Shown here: piece by piece, positions 1 through 13,400 of the stretch | Position numbering within the stretch: the stretch's first letter is position 1 | Layout: each line of letters starts with the position of its first letter | Source: Homarus americanus | Taxonomy: Eukaryota > Arthropoda > Malacostraca > Decapoda > Nephropidae | Direction of reading: 5' to 3' | DNA length: 64,000 nt | Assembly (NCBI RefSeq): GCF_018991925.1 | Contig: NW_024742485.1 | Coordinates: 206,001 to 270,000 of the forward strand | Notes under the pieces: model-generated | The model's input: only the letters and a program-made list of their open reading frames with translations | The model's database searches: none | What the model was told of the DNA's origin: nothing | Made by a program: the position numbers and the translations under genes

Positions 1-1570
1 ACTAGAGTTCAGTTCTCACTTGGGCTGTAGCCGAGTGAGTTGTCCGACACGTGAATGTGGCAGGTTTTCTCTAGATATTTTAGGTTCCTCCAGCACTAAC
101 ACAAGATCAATAGAATATTAATATCTAAATACACAAGGCTGACACTTTCGTACAGTACATTAAATTGAATTATTAGAAGAAAAAAAAATAATTTAGTTTG
201 TGTTCGTGGTACCAAGTTAACATTTAATAAGTTGTATGTTTACTAAAGAGATCGGTTAAAGTTCCCACACAAACAGTGGTAGTTTAGCTGAACATTACCA
301 TATTCAACAACGGTGATTATCTACTAACTCCCTAGATAAAGTATATACAACCGGTTGATCATTTTAACCAAAGAAAAAAAACTTGGGTGTTGGTGGTAAG
401 TATAACGTTAACTTAGAGGTGGATGATGGTGTAGCTCCCCAGTTACTGCTCTGTGGTGATTTCTGTGATAGTCAATGATATGTTCTTTACTTTATTGTTA
501 ATTATATGACGGGATCCATTACTGATACAAGTGTGACGTGCTGAGATTGTACAGCACTGAAAATGTTCTGGGTATGAGCAGTTTGATCAAAACACCATTG
601 AAAGCTTGAGGTATGTTGAGATTACCCCTCAGAATAAAAGCTTAGGTCAGGTCAGGTCAGGTTAGGTTAGGTCAGATTAGGTTTTGATTGAACTGCACAT
701 GCCCTGACAATTTTCAGCCTGGTACAGTACAGCATGCCACACTGGTATGTTGATTTTCGTGGATAACCATAGAATATAAAGCTAGTAGAGGAACAAGGTA
801 TTAATATATATAGCTTTAGTTGTTAAGAGCTATATAAAGTGTAGCATTCTTGTCAACATTTGGAAGTTGAAGCCGATGAAGTACTTTACTGGGATTACTT
901 TAATTTTTATATAATTTAGGGGGGGTTTCAGTTAATCATAGCCAGAATGTACCATTTTTGGAGTGTCAAAGTTGGTGCTCCACTGCCTAATCAGTTTTAC
1001 CTATTGTAGTGACTGGAGGTGTTACTAGGCAGCAGTAAACTGACTAGGGTTCACTCTGACCTGCACCTGCTCAGTGAAGTTCATTTAAGTTACCATTTGA
1101 TTGGATTGTGAATGTAAACTTTGGGCTATTCAAGGGTTGAACAAAATCTCATGAACCTTTATTGTGCTTTGCTTGCATTACCTTCATATTTATTTATTTT
1201 TGCTATTCCAAACTATTATATTCCAGTCAAACTTATGGTACAGTGCTGTACTTTATACATATGAATGTATGTTTCTTGACTACTGTATATTGTGTCGAAG
1301 AAAAGGTGAAGGGAACTTTTAGGTTTCTAGTACATTGCATAATAGTTTACTTTTTGGAATTTTTACCGGATTTTTTTTTGTAATGCCATGGCAAGGAAAC
1401 AGCATATATATTTTTAATATTCTTAAAAAAATTAACAAGAACAATCACTGAACTATATCTCATTTTGTGAGAACAGATCACACATCAATTGCTTATTAAT
1501 CCATTCCTGCTAAAATAAAACAATTCAGTGATTTTATATTTTAATTGCAGGATGGTGATTATAACCATTA
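1..1570. other. Upstream non-coding region
   Basis: I see no convincing coding exon here. The open frames are short, AT-rich and unlike any family I recognise. The stretch lies upstream of GNPTAB and of two transposable elements, so it may hold the GNPTAB promoter and a 5' UTR exon. I cannot locate a start site. A telomere-like tract at 642-681 is listed separately. Confidence 0.5.
642..681 (+). repeat. Pentameric TTAGG/TCAGG variant tract
   Basis: This is about eight consecutive 5-bp units made of TTAGG and its variants TCAGG and TCAGA. TTAGG is the ancestral arthropod telomere unit. The mixed units inside AT-rich DNA point to an interstitial, decayed array or a replication-slippage tract, not a chromosome end. 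Confidence 0.75.
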
Positions 1571-1572
1571 TA

Positions 1573-2192
1573 CAGGGTGTTCCATAAATACCTTTCATAA
1601 ATTGGGGAGTGTATTCCTGAGACATAACTAAAGATAAATGACTAAATTACCAAATTGTCAATTCTCAATAATTTCGAAGTTACAGCACATTACAGGTTTG
1701 GTAGGAATGTGATGAAACCTATATGAGGCATCGACTGTTGCTAGTGACGCTTGACAATAATAGTGCCATATGATATGTACTGGTATTAACATTTAGAGCA
1801 AATGTTCAAAGTTCCGCCCCCATTACTCAATTCGGACTTCAGCCCGTCGCGACGCACAAGTGACTGTCGCACACATTCAGCGACCCCTGGGGTGTTGTGA
1901 ATGTTTCTCACACCGCCCTGCACATGGCGCCACAGTTCCTCACGGTTTGGGACCTCTGTAACATACACCTTGCTTTTTATGTGATTTCACAGGTTGAAAT
2001 CAAGGGGTTTTGTCAGGTGACCGAGATGGTCATGAAACAGAGCCGCCGCACCCTATCCACCTTCCAAACCTGTCATGTGCTCTAACTCCAAAACTATTTA
2101 GATTTAACAATTTGGTCATTTAATCATTTATCTTTATGTATGTCTCAGAAATACACTCCCTGATTTATTAAAGGTATTTACGGAACACCCTG
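1573..2192 (-). mobile_element. TA-flanked TIR DNA transposon (Tc1/mariner-like), internally deleted
   Basis: The first and last roughly 100 bp are inverted repeats of each other. They start CAGGGTGTTCC and end GGAACACCCTG, and both sides have a TA dinucleotide (1571-1572 and 2193-2194), as expected for a Tc1/mariner-type insertion. Near 1786-1968, minus strand, a frame reads YVTEVPNREELWRHVQ and then NTPGVAECVRQSLVRR. This resembles the C-terminal tail of mariner/DUF4817-type transposases found in arthropods. The catalytic part is absent, so the copy is non-autonomous. The family assignment is inference; the inverted repeats and TA flanks are seen directly. Confidence 0.75.
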
Positions 2193-2275
2193 TATATACC
2201 ATAACTTCACTTTAGTCAACGCACCACTCTCTGTCTAGACCTGGACTGTGTTTTGGCCTTTATACAATACATTTA

Positions 2276-4195
2276 TACTTTTACCTTTTACTTTTATCCT
2301 CTTCACCACTGATCGGCACGTTAGCCGCTTGAGCAATCGGTCATGTCTCTGTTATGCACTGTTGGCAAGTACTGGACATGCACTGGCTCCTGAATGTACC
2401 TAAACCTGCTCCAGTGTTGGTCAATCTGGTCTTGAAAGAGCTCACACACACTCTGTGCCGTCACAACACTCGGACAGGTTGTTACACAAGTTCACAACTC
2501 TCACTCCGAAAAAGTTTGCCCTCACAGTTTTCTGGACTTGCGGCTGCTTCAACCTTGAGCTGTGACCTCTTGTGGGGGTGAGCATCCGCCAGCTCTAGGT
2601 AAGGACACTCGACTGAGTAGTGCACTTTGAGATGTTTATACACCTCAATTAGGTCCCCCCCTTGCCAGTCTGTAGTATAAGCTAGGCAATTGCAGGTGCT
2701 CTATTCTCTCAAGGTAGCTGAGGTGCAGGCACCAGTCTGGTGGCCCTCCTTTGGACATTTTCAATCAACTGACAGTCCCTAGCATACCTTGGGGACCAGA
2801 CAGGGTGACAGTACTCCAGGCGGGGAAGCACCTCACTCTTGAAGATCGTTACGAGGGACGGACCGTTTAGATATCTGGGACAAACGATAAGCCTCCTTAC
2901 CATTGATACGTCTCGGGTGCATCCTCTTACACTTCGTGACACTGAATCTTAGCAGCCATTTCTTCGACCATTCTTGAAGCACATAGAGATCCTTCTGCAG
3001 CTCTCCACAGTCTGCTTGGTTCTTAATTTCCCTAAATTACTTGGTGTCATCCGCAAACATTTGCATGGAGGAATGTACAGCGTCTGGCATGTCATTTATG
3101 AAGTAAACAAACAACAGCAGGCCCAATACACTGCCCTGCTTGTCACGGGTACACATGATGATTTCATGCCATTTATCACCATACACTGCTTACGATCATA
3201 GAGAAAGTCTCTGATCCACGCTAGGACACTTGCTCGAATCCCGTACCCTTCCAGTTTAATTTTCAGATTTTCTTGGGGTATATGCTGTCGAAAGCCTTGG
3301 CAAAACTTAGGTATACATTTTGTTGATATTACCATCCTGTTCCAGAATTTGGGTCCAAATACGCAGTACCTTGAGTAATTGTGTTAAACAGAAGCGTCTC
3401 GGCATAAAACCGTGTTGGCAATCCCTTACAAGGTTGTTTCATACTAATGTTCCATCATGGCATCTCTTATAATATTCTCAAGTACTTTACATACTATGCT
3501 GGTCAGGCTCACTAGTAGGCTCACTGGTCTATAATTATTCGTAGAGTGACGATCACCCTTCTTTAAAATAGGAGTCGCATAAGCCATTTTCCAATCACTG
3601 GGAACCTTTTGCTCATCCAGGCATTTGCAGAACTGGATCTTCAGGGGCTCGGCAAGCTCGTTGCTCAACTCTTTTAGCACTCTGGGTTGCACCATGTCAG
3701 GGCCAGGACTCTTACGAACCTTTAGCTTTGACAATTTATTTCTTAGAACCTCTTCTGAAAACACAATGTGGGTCAGCGCTGTGTCGAACTGTCTGTCCTC
3801 AAACGCAGGAAGATTGTGTGCATCCTCTCTTGTGAACACAGAGGAAGTGAAACTGTTCAATGCCTCTGCTTTGTCCTGGTCAGAATCTGCGTAACTACCA
3901 TCTTCAAGCCTAAGATCTAATACTCCTACTCGCGTTTTTAATTTCGACTTTGCGTAGCAGTAAAACGCCTTTAGGTTTGACTTGACCTCGATTGCAATCA
4001 GCCTCTTGAACTCCTTTTCATCCCTTCTACACTCTGACTTTGCTTGGTTCCTGGAACTAACTAACATACATCCTCCTGTCCTACTCATCATCTGTCTTAA
4101 CCCACATCGTGGACTTCTGGGTTATCTTCTGAACTTTGTCAACCACCGCATGGTTCATGTGTTGCAGTCTCTTGTAATATTTTTTTCTATAGAGC
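2276..4195 (-). mobile_element. Decayed non-LTR retrotransposon (CR1/Jockey-group LINE), copy A
   Basis: Reverse-transcriptase pieces can be read on the minus strand in at least three frames. 4091-3444 carries the fingers and upstream region, including KSPGPDMVQPRVLKEL, WKMAYATPILKKGD and NNYRPVSL. 3335-3096 carries IPQENLKIKLEGYGI and WIRDFLYDRKQ. 2942-2709 carries the thumb region, LPRLEYCHPVWSP and NVQRRATRLV. Frameshifts and stops separate them, so the copy is dead. The 3' tail near 2276-2400 recurs at 28040-28170 and 47040-47135. The 5' part aligns with copy B at 46420-47135. The exact clade is uncertain. Confidence 0.9.
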
Positions 4196-4428
4196 ATTGA
4201 AAGAAAAGGTGTGTCCCATAGCCACAGTGTGTCTCTACAGAGAACACTTTTTAGTCAACCCACAATATTAACTTATGTAATCTTATACTGGCACTCACTA
4301 TACTGTACCAAGGACAGGCTAAGATAGATTTGGTATCTCACTCTATATGTCTGCATATTTAAGAACAATATATAGACTTGCATATTGTGATTTTTAATGT
4401 GTGTTATTTCTTTCCAGGAAACAAAATA

Positions 4429-4449
4429 ATGGTTTCATCAAGGACTTGA
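4429..4449 (+). promoter_or_regulatory. Short upstream ORF before the GNPTAB start
   Basis: A six-codon frame (MVSSRT then TGA) ends 12 nt before the GNPTAB ATG at 4462. It follows a plausible splice acceptor, TTTCTTTCCAG, at 4407-4417. If that acceptor is used, the uORF is in the mRNA and could damp translation. A second acceptor-like CAG at 4458-4460 would exclude it. Transcript data would decide. Confidence 0.35.
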
Positions 4450-4461
4450 CAAATTTGCAGG

Positions 4462-7400
4462 ATGCACAGACTTAACAAACTGTGTCAGAGATGGGTGCTG
4501 GATGCAGTACTGACCCATCCTCCACCATTAGTGGCAGTCGTTCTAACAATTTTTTTTTCTGTCTTTGCTGTCGGCTTTTGGTGTGCTCATTGGCTGGTGA
4601 GTTTGTGGCCTATACAGCACAATATTTGTTCCAGATATTTTAATTTTGCTTAAATAACATGATATTATTCCAGTCAAACAACTGAAAGTCTAAATAGTTA
4701 TAGATCTGTTATTTGTAGTTTTTAGGTACAGTATTACCAACAAGGGATTCAAGATTAATTTATTTAATTTCTGTTCTATTTATTTATGAATGATATTACA
4801 ATACAATAGACTCGAAAATGTAAATTTGGTTTCCTAAAGGGTTCATATAAACCTGAAATTTTGGATATGCAAATATATAAAATATATATTGTACTGTACT
4901 GTAATGAAGAAAATAAAATCAGGTCCCCAAAACAGTTGAGACCACCCATTATAATAATTTTTACCACCTTTACTCTGTATTACAGCTCTTATAAAGCACC
5001 AGTTGTATGTTGATATCTTTAAAGGAATTTAAAAACCTTTAATAGTTGATAGAATGATTATTTAATGGATTTTCAATGTCATTTCTTCTTTTCAAACGAG
5101 GGCTAACCTTGCTACATGTGTACTGGCTCTCTATTATTACATGCACCTATTTCTCCACACTGCAAGGGGAGGTAATCTAAATATTTAACATCAGTCACAG
5201 TGGAGGAGAGTTATAGTGATATCCACTATTCAGGGCGGAATTAACATCAATCCCTCAGCAGCAGTGACATACAGTAGTGGAGAACTTAGTTAAAAATGTA
5301 GATTTGCTTAATATATTGTTGGTGAAATAACACCTACTATGTTGGCTTGCCAAATTTTTTAGTGTTGCTAATGTTTTTCCTCCTCTTCAGGATCAAGTTG
5401 ACTTAGCAGCTTACAGATCACTTAATGTTTTCTCTGATAACATCAAAAATGAAAACCTGCTAGAAAAGTAAGTTTACTTTTGTAGTACGACTTTATTTAT
5501 ACTGTATTTTTCTTAATTTGTAATCTTCAGAGACAGTAATTTATAAAGAAGGTGATGTGGTACAGAATGAAATGCTTTTATACAGCAATTATAGTCTTGT
5601 ACCTCATTTTAATAATAAATACATGTACAGGTAAATAGCAAAATTATGCACTGTCTTGTTTGCTTAAGAAATGCAGGTATAGTTTTGATGTTACGTGTAT
5701 CTTAAATTTTTACATTGTTACATGATTAATGATTTATATGAAATGCATAATGATTGTTGGTAAAACTTTTGATTCGGATGCTTATAGCCAAAGTACATGT
5801 TTTCAGAATGTCCAGTGGCCTTCCCATCGACGTGGTGTATACATGGGTTAACGGGTCTGACCCAATTCTGTTGGAGGGACTGAAATCTCTGTCAGTGGCT
5901 AAGGAAGATGAATCGTGTTCACTCTCTCACTGTCTGCCAGCTCCATATATTAGCTTGCTGTAAGTGTTTGTACAGCTCTACAGTTTTATTTAGGTCCTGT
6001 TAATATTGAGTATTCTGTTACACTGTACAGTCTCACCCAAAAGTTTGTTAACTCCCAGCTAGCTATTGCTGCACTGCCTGCTTCAGATGTATGAACTTGA
6101 GTCTGTTACTTCGAACCTCTAGATTCATTCGTATCTGTTTCATGTTCTGGTTGGTACTGAGACAGTTTCAAACATCTGAAGCAGGCAGTGCAGCAATAGC
6201 TGGCTGGAAGAGTTAACAAATTTTTGGGTGATACTGTACCTATTTGCAGTACTGTACTATATTATAATAACTGTCCCAAAAATTAATTTATGTATGTTAA
6301 ATTGATAAAATATTAAGAGAAATGAATGATTCAAGTACTGTACTAGAGAGCCCCAGAATGTATTAGAATGCAGATATGGAAGGCCCCATGTCCTTAGTGG
6401 TGTTTATACCCATATCAAGAATTATATACTGTACTGTATACTCAGACAAGGTAATTCTCAAACATAAAAGTGTAAGATTAAGATTAACATAAATAAAATA
6501 TAATAGGGAAAGAGTCTTACTGCCAGGAGGCTTTATGCAGGGTTTCCCATTTTTGGGTGTTTGTAATATCCCGGGATACTGGGACAAAACCAGTCCCATC
6601 CCAGGATTTCCTGGTTTATATAAATAAGGGCACTTATGCACGAAAATTAATATAATAAGATTTCAAAACATGCGAAATATCTACTCCATATACTTTAGGC
6701 CACAGCTCCCCACTCTGCATTTCCCTCCATTTCTACATAAACAAAGAAGGTGTGAAACGGTCCACTTTTTAACGTAAGCCGTTTGACTCACCAGCCGACG
6801 CAATGTGAATGTGTATTTTTCTTGATCATGTGCAGTAAGAGTTAACGGTTGTAAGAGAGAAAATATTTGACAAGAAACATATTTGTAATATATTTTTTTG
6901 GCATTTGTCCCGGGAAATAATGTAAAGGTTCACCCTCTGGGATCCCGGTTGAGAAACCTTCATTTTATGGGATTAGATATTAGGTGCACAGTATTTCTCT
7001 TCATATCTAAGTTAATGTGTTAAGTCTATAGTACTGTCACCACCTTCAAATTACTGAACTTAAACTTGTACAGTACTTATACACTACTTTGATGTAAAAT
7101 ATCGGAATCATTGTTAAGAATGCTCTTTTTCATCATGCACAACTACATTTTATAGCATTACTGTATTTATCAAATGAGTATGGGGCTGTGTTTTGTGAAC
7201 TGACTTGGAGTTTACCATTGTTTTATACCTGCAGTGTCTTTGTACATACTGAGCCAGTAAGAAGTTGTATATGTTTACTGATGAATAAATACTGGTATAT
7301 CTCTGTTTAATATCACAATACATAACCTGAAATACTGATTAAGGTTTTAGAAAAAAGAAAAACCTCATTCAAGTCAAAGTTGTTGGGCAATCATGTAGCG

Positions 7401-10400
7401 TATCATTTGATTTATTATATTTTTTTCAGGGACTCGCCTCTCTCCAAGGCTGTAATAGAATTGATACCTTCCGTGATTGAAGTGGCACATATGTTAATTA
7501 CACATAATCGTCATCCACACAACTTCACTCTGATTCGTGTGGCTGAAATGACTAGCATTCCTCAAGTGTTAGAAAAATTATCACGTGCTGCTGGAAATGG
7601 ATCACAGCCCAAACAAGCTTACTGGACTTCGGGTACAGTTTATGTGCTATATTTTTAGATAACTTATTAACCAAGGACTAAAACTGGATTTTTAAGATAT
7701 AATGCAGTAATACTTCCGTTAGCCAGATTCCCTCAAACCCGGAACTCTCAGATAGCCGGAATTAAAATTTTCTCGGAAAATCATTCCCAATGACGGAATT
7801 TTCCGAAAAATTCTGGCTTTGGGAACGATTTTGTGAGGGGCGCATTTTCCGGAAAAATTCAAGAAAATTTTCCCCATCCCCGGAAAATTCCGGGGATGGA
7901 GTTTTTTCCGGGTTTGAGAGATGAAAATCGGGTGCATTTTCAGGAAATCCGAGAAAATTTTTCCGTTACCCAGAAAATTCTGAGAATGAGGGATATTTTT
8001 CCGGGTTCGAGAGATGATGTATAATTGGCAATTTCTGGAACTTCCGAGATAATTTTTCCGGGGATGAGGGATTTTTATCTGGCTCTGAGAGAGTCGTCTC
8101 GTTACCCAGAAATCTCTCATTCCCAGAAGTGCTCTGCACCAATTGTTCCGGCTAACAGGGATATCACTTGTATACATTGGTTCAGTACCGGTACATTGTG
8201 CATCTGCAGGATTTATAGAATTTGAGATTTACTAAATATTTTGATGGTCCTCAAATTTGTGAATGAATTTCAACAGCTTAGAGTAATACCCGTAAGTGAC
8301 CGTATTTTGACCGTATAATGAAATTGAATTGATTTGTTATTGATGTGAGGACAAAAGCTTCACTTTGTAATATTGTATTTAAATAAAAGTTGAGAATATG
8401 ATTAAAGATGGTGGGGGGGGCATATTCTAGCTATATGTACTTGATGTCTAAGTCCTCTCCTGTTGCTTAATGCTGTTCATGTCTTCACTATCTCTCCACA
8501 CCTCTTTATCCCTCTTCTAATTCTTTATAGAGAATCCTATTTGGCAAAATTTGAGAATTTAGTTTTGTAATTTTTTCTAACCCTTTTTCATGTCTTGGTA
8601 TAGGGTGGGTGGAATTAAGCAACACGGACTCCTTCATTTTCTGTTATTAATTTGTTCTGCTACAGTGTCTTCTTCCTCAACAAGACCCAAACATTTCAAT
8701 CATGTATCAGATAAAGTTAGGGTTAACATATAACATTGGATCCTGTATTGTGAAACTATTTTGTATGTGTGAAAGGAAGACTAACTGGAAATTATCAACT
8801 CATATAATGAATCAAATTGAAGTGCAAAGTGATCAGTATAAAATAGTTAGTATGGTAAAATTTTCACCTTTTTTATCACAGAATGAAAGTTGAATGAAAG
8901 TTTGCATGCTGTTTAAGTCTTTATGTAAGTAAGTTGATGACTCAAATTTGTATTAACAGTGCATTGCTATGAAGCATTTCATATCACTGTGTCACAGGCT
9001 TAGGATTCATGATACCCTGGTTACACATTCAAGTGAAGGATATACTGATGTATTGGTACATCTATCTGTTGCCTTTTTCCTTTCTACATTTGTCTTGTAT
9101 CACTTTGCTTAACATTTTCCCTTTTCTGTGGACGCATGTAAATTAATCTCCTCTACACAAAATAATATATGGTATAGATAGACAGAGCTGATAATAGAGC
9201 TAAGGTTGTCATATAGATGAAAAATGGGGTGTATAAACAATTAAAGAATCTTGTTTGTGTGCAGATGTTGGTGGTGGGTGGGGGATGAAGCAGCAACACG
9301 CAGTATTGGTGACAGGTGGTGGCAATATTCCCCACAAAAACCTCTTAACCTCCCTGTTTCCTCAACAAGCAGCTATTACATCAACAGTGAGTATATTTAT
9401 TTCCTTTAGCTTTACCTGTATTTATGTCTTTAGGATAACTTATGTTTTGACGTGCAATTAATCAATTTGTAATCTTCACTGATTTTTTTTCAAGAGATTT
9501 AGAGTTACTTAGGAAAGATGTGTTTTTCTGAGTGATACTTGATTTAAAAATAACTACAGTACTCTATATGTTTTTTTTTGTATTATATGTCTTAACCATT
9601 TTTAATAGTTCAGTGGCTTTTGATGTTCATTTGTTTTTATAATGAAAATCAAAGTGTATTGTACTTTTATTCCTTGATACAGTGCAATGTGTCTGGCTCC
9701 TCAAGTGTACATCTGCTAGAGTGTAAGGAAGAAGGACTCATCACCTATTTGTTGATGTCTAAAGCTCACACGGAGATTTTACCCGACACTGTAATTAAAA
9801 TCCGACAAGCAATGTTAATGTTGCAGCCAGATAGGGAAGATCACATGAAGATAATAGATGCAAACAGATTCGAGGATAACGAGGTGAGAGTTTTATTTTG
9901 TAATGCATTAATTTGGAAATCTGTTGTTTTTACAGGCTATTGTTTTTTGGTTAATGTTCTGATTTGATCCTTGTGGGTGAAACAGAACTAAATCAATTGG
10001 ATATATTGTGGAAGGAGAACACTTTGGTAGAATGCCACAGTTGCAGCAGCTAGAGAGAATGAAGAGTGAGTCTGTGTTGCTTTTGATTCCTGTGACCATG
10101 CATCAGTTATATGCTTGAGGTTCAGGAGAGAATAAACTTTGAATTACCTTTTAGTGTTTATATACAGTACAAGTCCTTTTATTCAAACTCATTGGGACCA
10201 TTGATGGTTCGGATACTTGGACGTACCTACAAGAATATGCAATAATTTAACCTGCAGTGCCATACAAACACCTTATGTGTACAAACGGACACAAATATTA
10301 AAGATATATATTGTACTCATTTAAATATGGTATGTACAAAAGTTCCGTTAAACTGTTTAAATACTATACGACTATGGACAGATGTGGGAAGTGGTTTAAT

Positions 10401-13400
10401 TGGTAATTGTAGAAGAAGTAACTGATTATTAAATATATCAGGGTATACACTACAATATTATTTATTAAGTGATGATAAATACTGTACACTTACAATATTA
10501 TTTAATAAGTGCTGAAGGCAGATGGTGTGGTCAGCATGACAACATGGTGAGGGAAGTTGTTGACGATCAGCTGTTTACTTAATCATTGCACTTTATCCTC
10601 TATATTAAGAACATTTTGCTTCCGTTTCAATATTTTGTCACCCTTGTTATCAGCCACAGTTATAAGTTCACAAAAAGCTCACAATACTATACAAAAAAAT
10701 GGCATGAAATTACAGCCAACACTTTCCACCATTCAAAATGGCCAGGACACTTGTAAACAAATGGTTACTGTACAGCGCGCGTACCTCTGGTGGCAGACGC
10801 ATGAACAAATTCGGGTATGTTCAGATTGTTGGAGTAGACACACAAACATTTTTGGATGCGTACGGATAGATGGAATAAATTACAATTTTAACCAAACGGG
10901 AACAAAGTGGTGGACAAAATTTTGGACACCTGGAAGATTCGGATAAAAGGACTTTAACTGTAGCTTTGGGATCTATAACTTTTAAAAATACTATTTCACA
11001 CATTGTCATAAAGCCTCATGACTTTTTTGTAAACATTTTATAGGAACTTCGATATTCATTGCGGTCGTTAGAGAAGTACGCTCCGTGGGTTAGAAGAATA
11101 TTCCTAGTGACAAATGGACAGATTCCCTATTGGCTTAACCTGGATCATCCACGACTTACTATCATAACGCACGAAGAAATATTCACAAACATCAGCCACC
11201 TTCCCACTTTTTCGTCGCCAGCAATTGAAAGTCACATTCACAAGTAAGGATTTTTAAAGTCTGTGATGAAATATTTATAAAGCATATTTATAGCATACTC
11301 TTCATGTGTGGGTTGAGACACCATAATATACAGGGTCATATTTTTATTCAAGAACCCTAAATGATTACTATATTTTATGACTTGCAATACAGTAAACAGG
11401 AACTTAAAAATCAATAGGAATAAAGTCTGATCTTTACTTCACAATACTATGATCAGATTTTATTCCTCCTCATATTTAGGTTCCTGTTTATCCCACATCC
11501 TGAAATATAGTACAGTAATAATTTAAAGTTCTCGAATAACAAAACTGAGCCTGTATGATAATGTTCCATCATGTCACATATCTGAACCTGAACTGTACTG
11601 TGTATGTAAATCTGCAATCGTTTCAAAATTTCTGAATAAAGCGTTTGATTATGTCTTGTAGAATTCCTGGATTATCAGAACACTTCCTGTACCTAAACGA
11701 TGATGTGATGCTTGGCTCAGTGGTCTGGCCTGAGGACTTCTATTCCCCAGCATCTGGTTATAAGGTAATGATTTAAAACTACTGTACTGTACTACTTATT
11801 GAATGTGTCCCAGACTGTACTGTAGATTGACTAACTGTAGTGTAAATATTATAACTCGATCTAATATTTTTAAGTAATTTTATATTTGTATCGGACTTTA
11901 TAAATACTGTTTGGATGTTTTCTGTACTAGAGTTTATATTATTGTCAGTATTATTAGCGACTGGATTATTTTGAATGTTATTGAAGGAGAAGCATAGGGG
12001 TTGCATTTTGTTGTTGAATAGAATGAAGAATCAAGATTTTAGAATAATTTTACACGAAAAGTAAAAAAAAAAAATGTATGTTAGGCAAAATAGGTTAAAG
12101 ATATTGGAGAGAAAGATTCACCAGCAGCTGTAAGAAGGAAGAAAGTCAAGACAAGGTTGCCAGCATTTGATAAACCATGACAATTTATTTATTTATTATG
12201 TTTCCAGGTGTACCTATCTTGGTCCCTACCCGAATGTTCATCAGGATGTCCCGGCTCGTGGCTGGGAGATGGCTACTGTGACACATCTTGCAACACGACA
12301 GCCTGTGAATGGGATGGTGGGGACTGCATGGGAGAGAAGGGGGAAGGAGATTTGCTAGACTTTGGCGATGAATATGGCGTCGATGTATCTGTCGAGTTCT
12401 GTGCTCCCTCGTGTTCGGATCTTTGGTTGGCCGATAAATACTGTGACCAGGTGAATTTTGTGCTGATGGAGGAGAATGAGGAGGAAGAGATGCTATAAAC
12501 TTTGTATTATATTGTGTTTTTAATTCAATCTTTATTCTACCACTGTTCTATATATTGATTCCTGCTCTCCTACTATGGCATGTACGGTCTCCAAGCTCTC
12601 CTTCTTTGTATAAAACTGTAAACTTCTCCTTGTTAAGACTCTTATCATCCCTACACACCTCATACTCTGTCTTGGTAAGAAATTGTAGACAGAACTAATA
12701 GATAGCTAGTAATAATAAGTGTGATTTGAGTAATGAAATAATATGAATCTTTTTACCATTGTTAAACAAGTCTCATTTGTTCCAGTCATGCAATATACAA
12801 GCTTGCGGTTTTGATGGAGGGGACTGTGGATTGGACGAGATCAAGGAGCTGTATAGTTTGCCTGCCCCCACATCATACAATGTTACTTACGTACTTCCTA
12901 TGGGTGAGTGAATGGGCGTTACCTCCAGTGTGACTCATACTACCATTGTGTTAGAACATGTTAGCATTCCAGTTTGACTTGTATTATTATTATGTTTTAA
13001 CTTTTGGAAAATATGAGATTATTTAGGCTGAAAAGTATCTACATCTGAAATTACTTATGCCGACAAATATCTTCATCCTAGGTGTGAGCGTCGCGTGGCT
13101 TAACGTCTCGTCGCTGTTAGCCTCCGGGAAAGCGATAGAAGGCTGGCACTCTGAGCACCGAGGCCTACGCAGCATTGCCCTCAACGTGGCTCAGGGTGTA
13201 CTCTTTATTATCCTCAAAACAAACATTACGGCTACATTGAAGATCGAGTTGGATATTAAAAACAAGAACCAGGAAGAAAAGTCTGATAAGAAGAGAGATC
13301 TAGTTAAGGTAAGAAGAGGGAATGTCTAAAATAATGAGAAAAATAGTTGTGAAGGTCTAAATGTTGGAGAAGATGTATACTATAAAAATTTGTGAGAGAA

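Noticed and set aside
7719..8177. 152-codon minus-strand frame
   Set aside because: Entirely within the repetitive interior of the inverted-repeat element at 7705-8169; the sequence is translated palindromes.
10557..10946. 129-codon frame inside a TIR element
   Set aside because: No transposase motif, and the second copy of the family does not preserve it.
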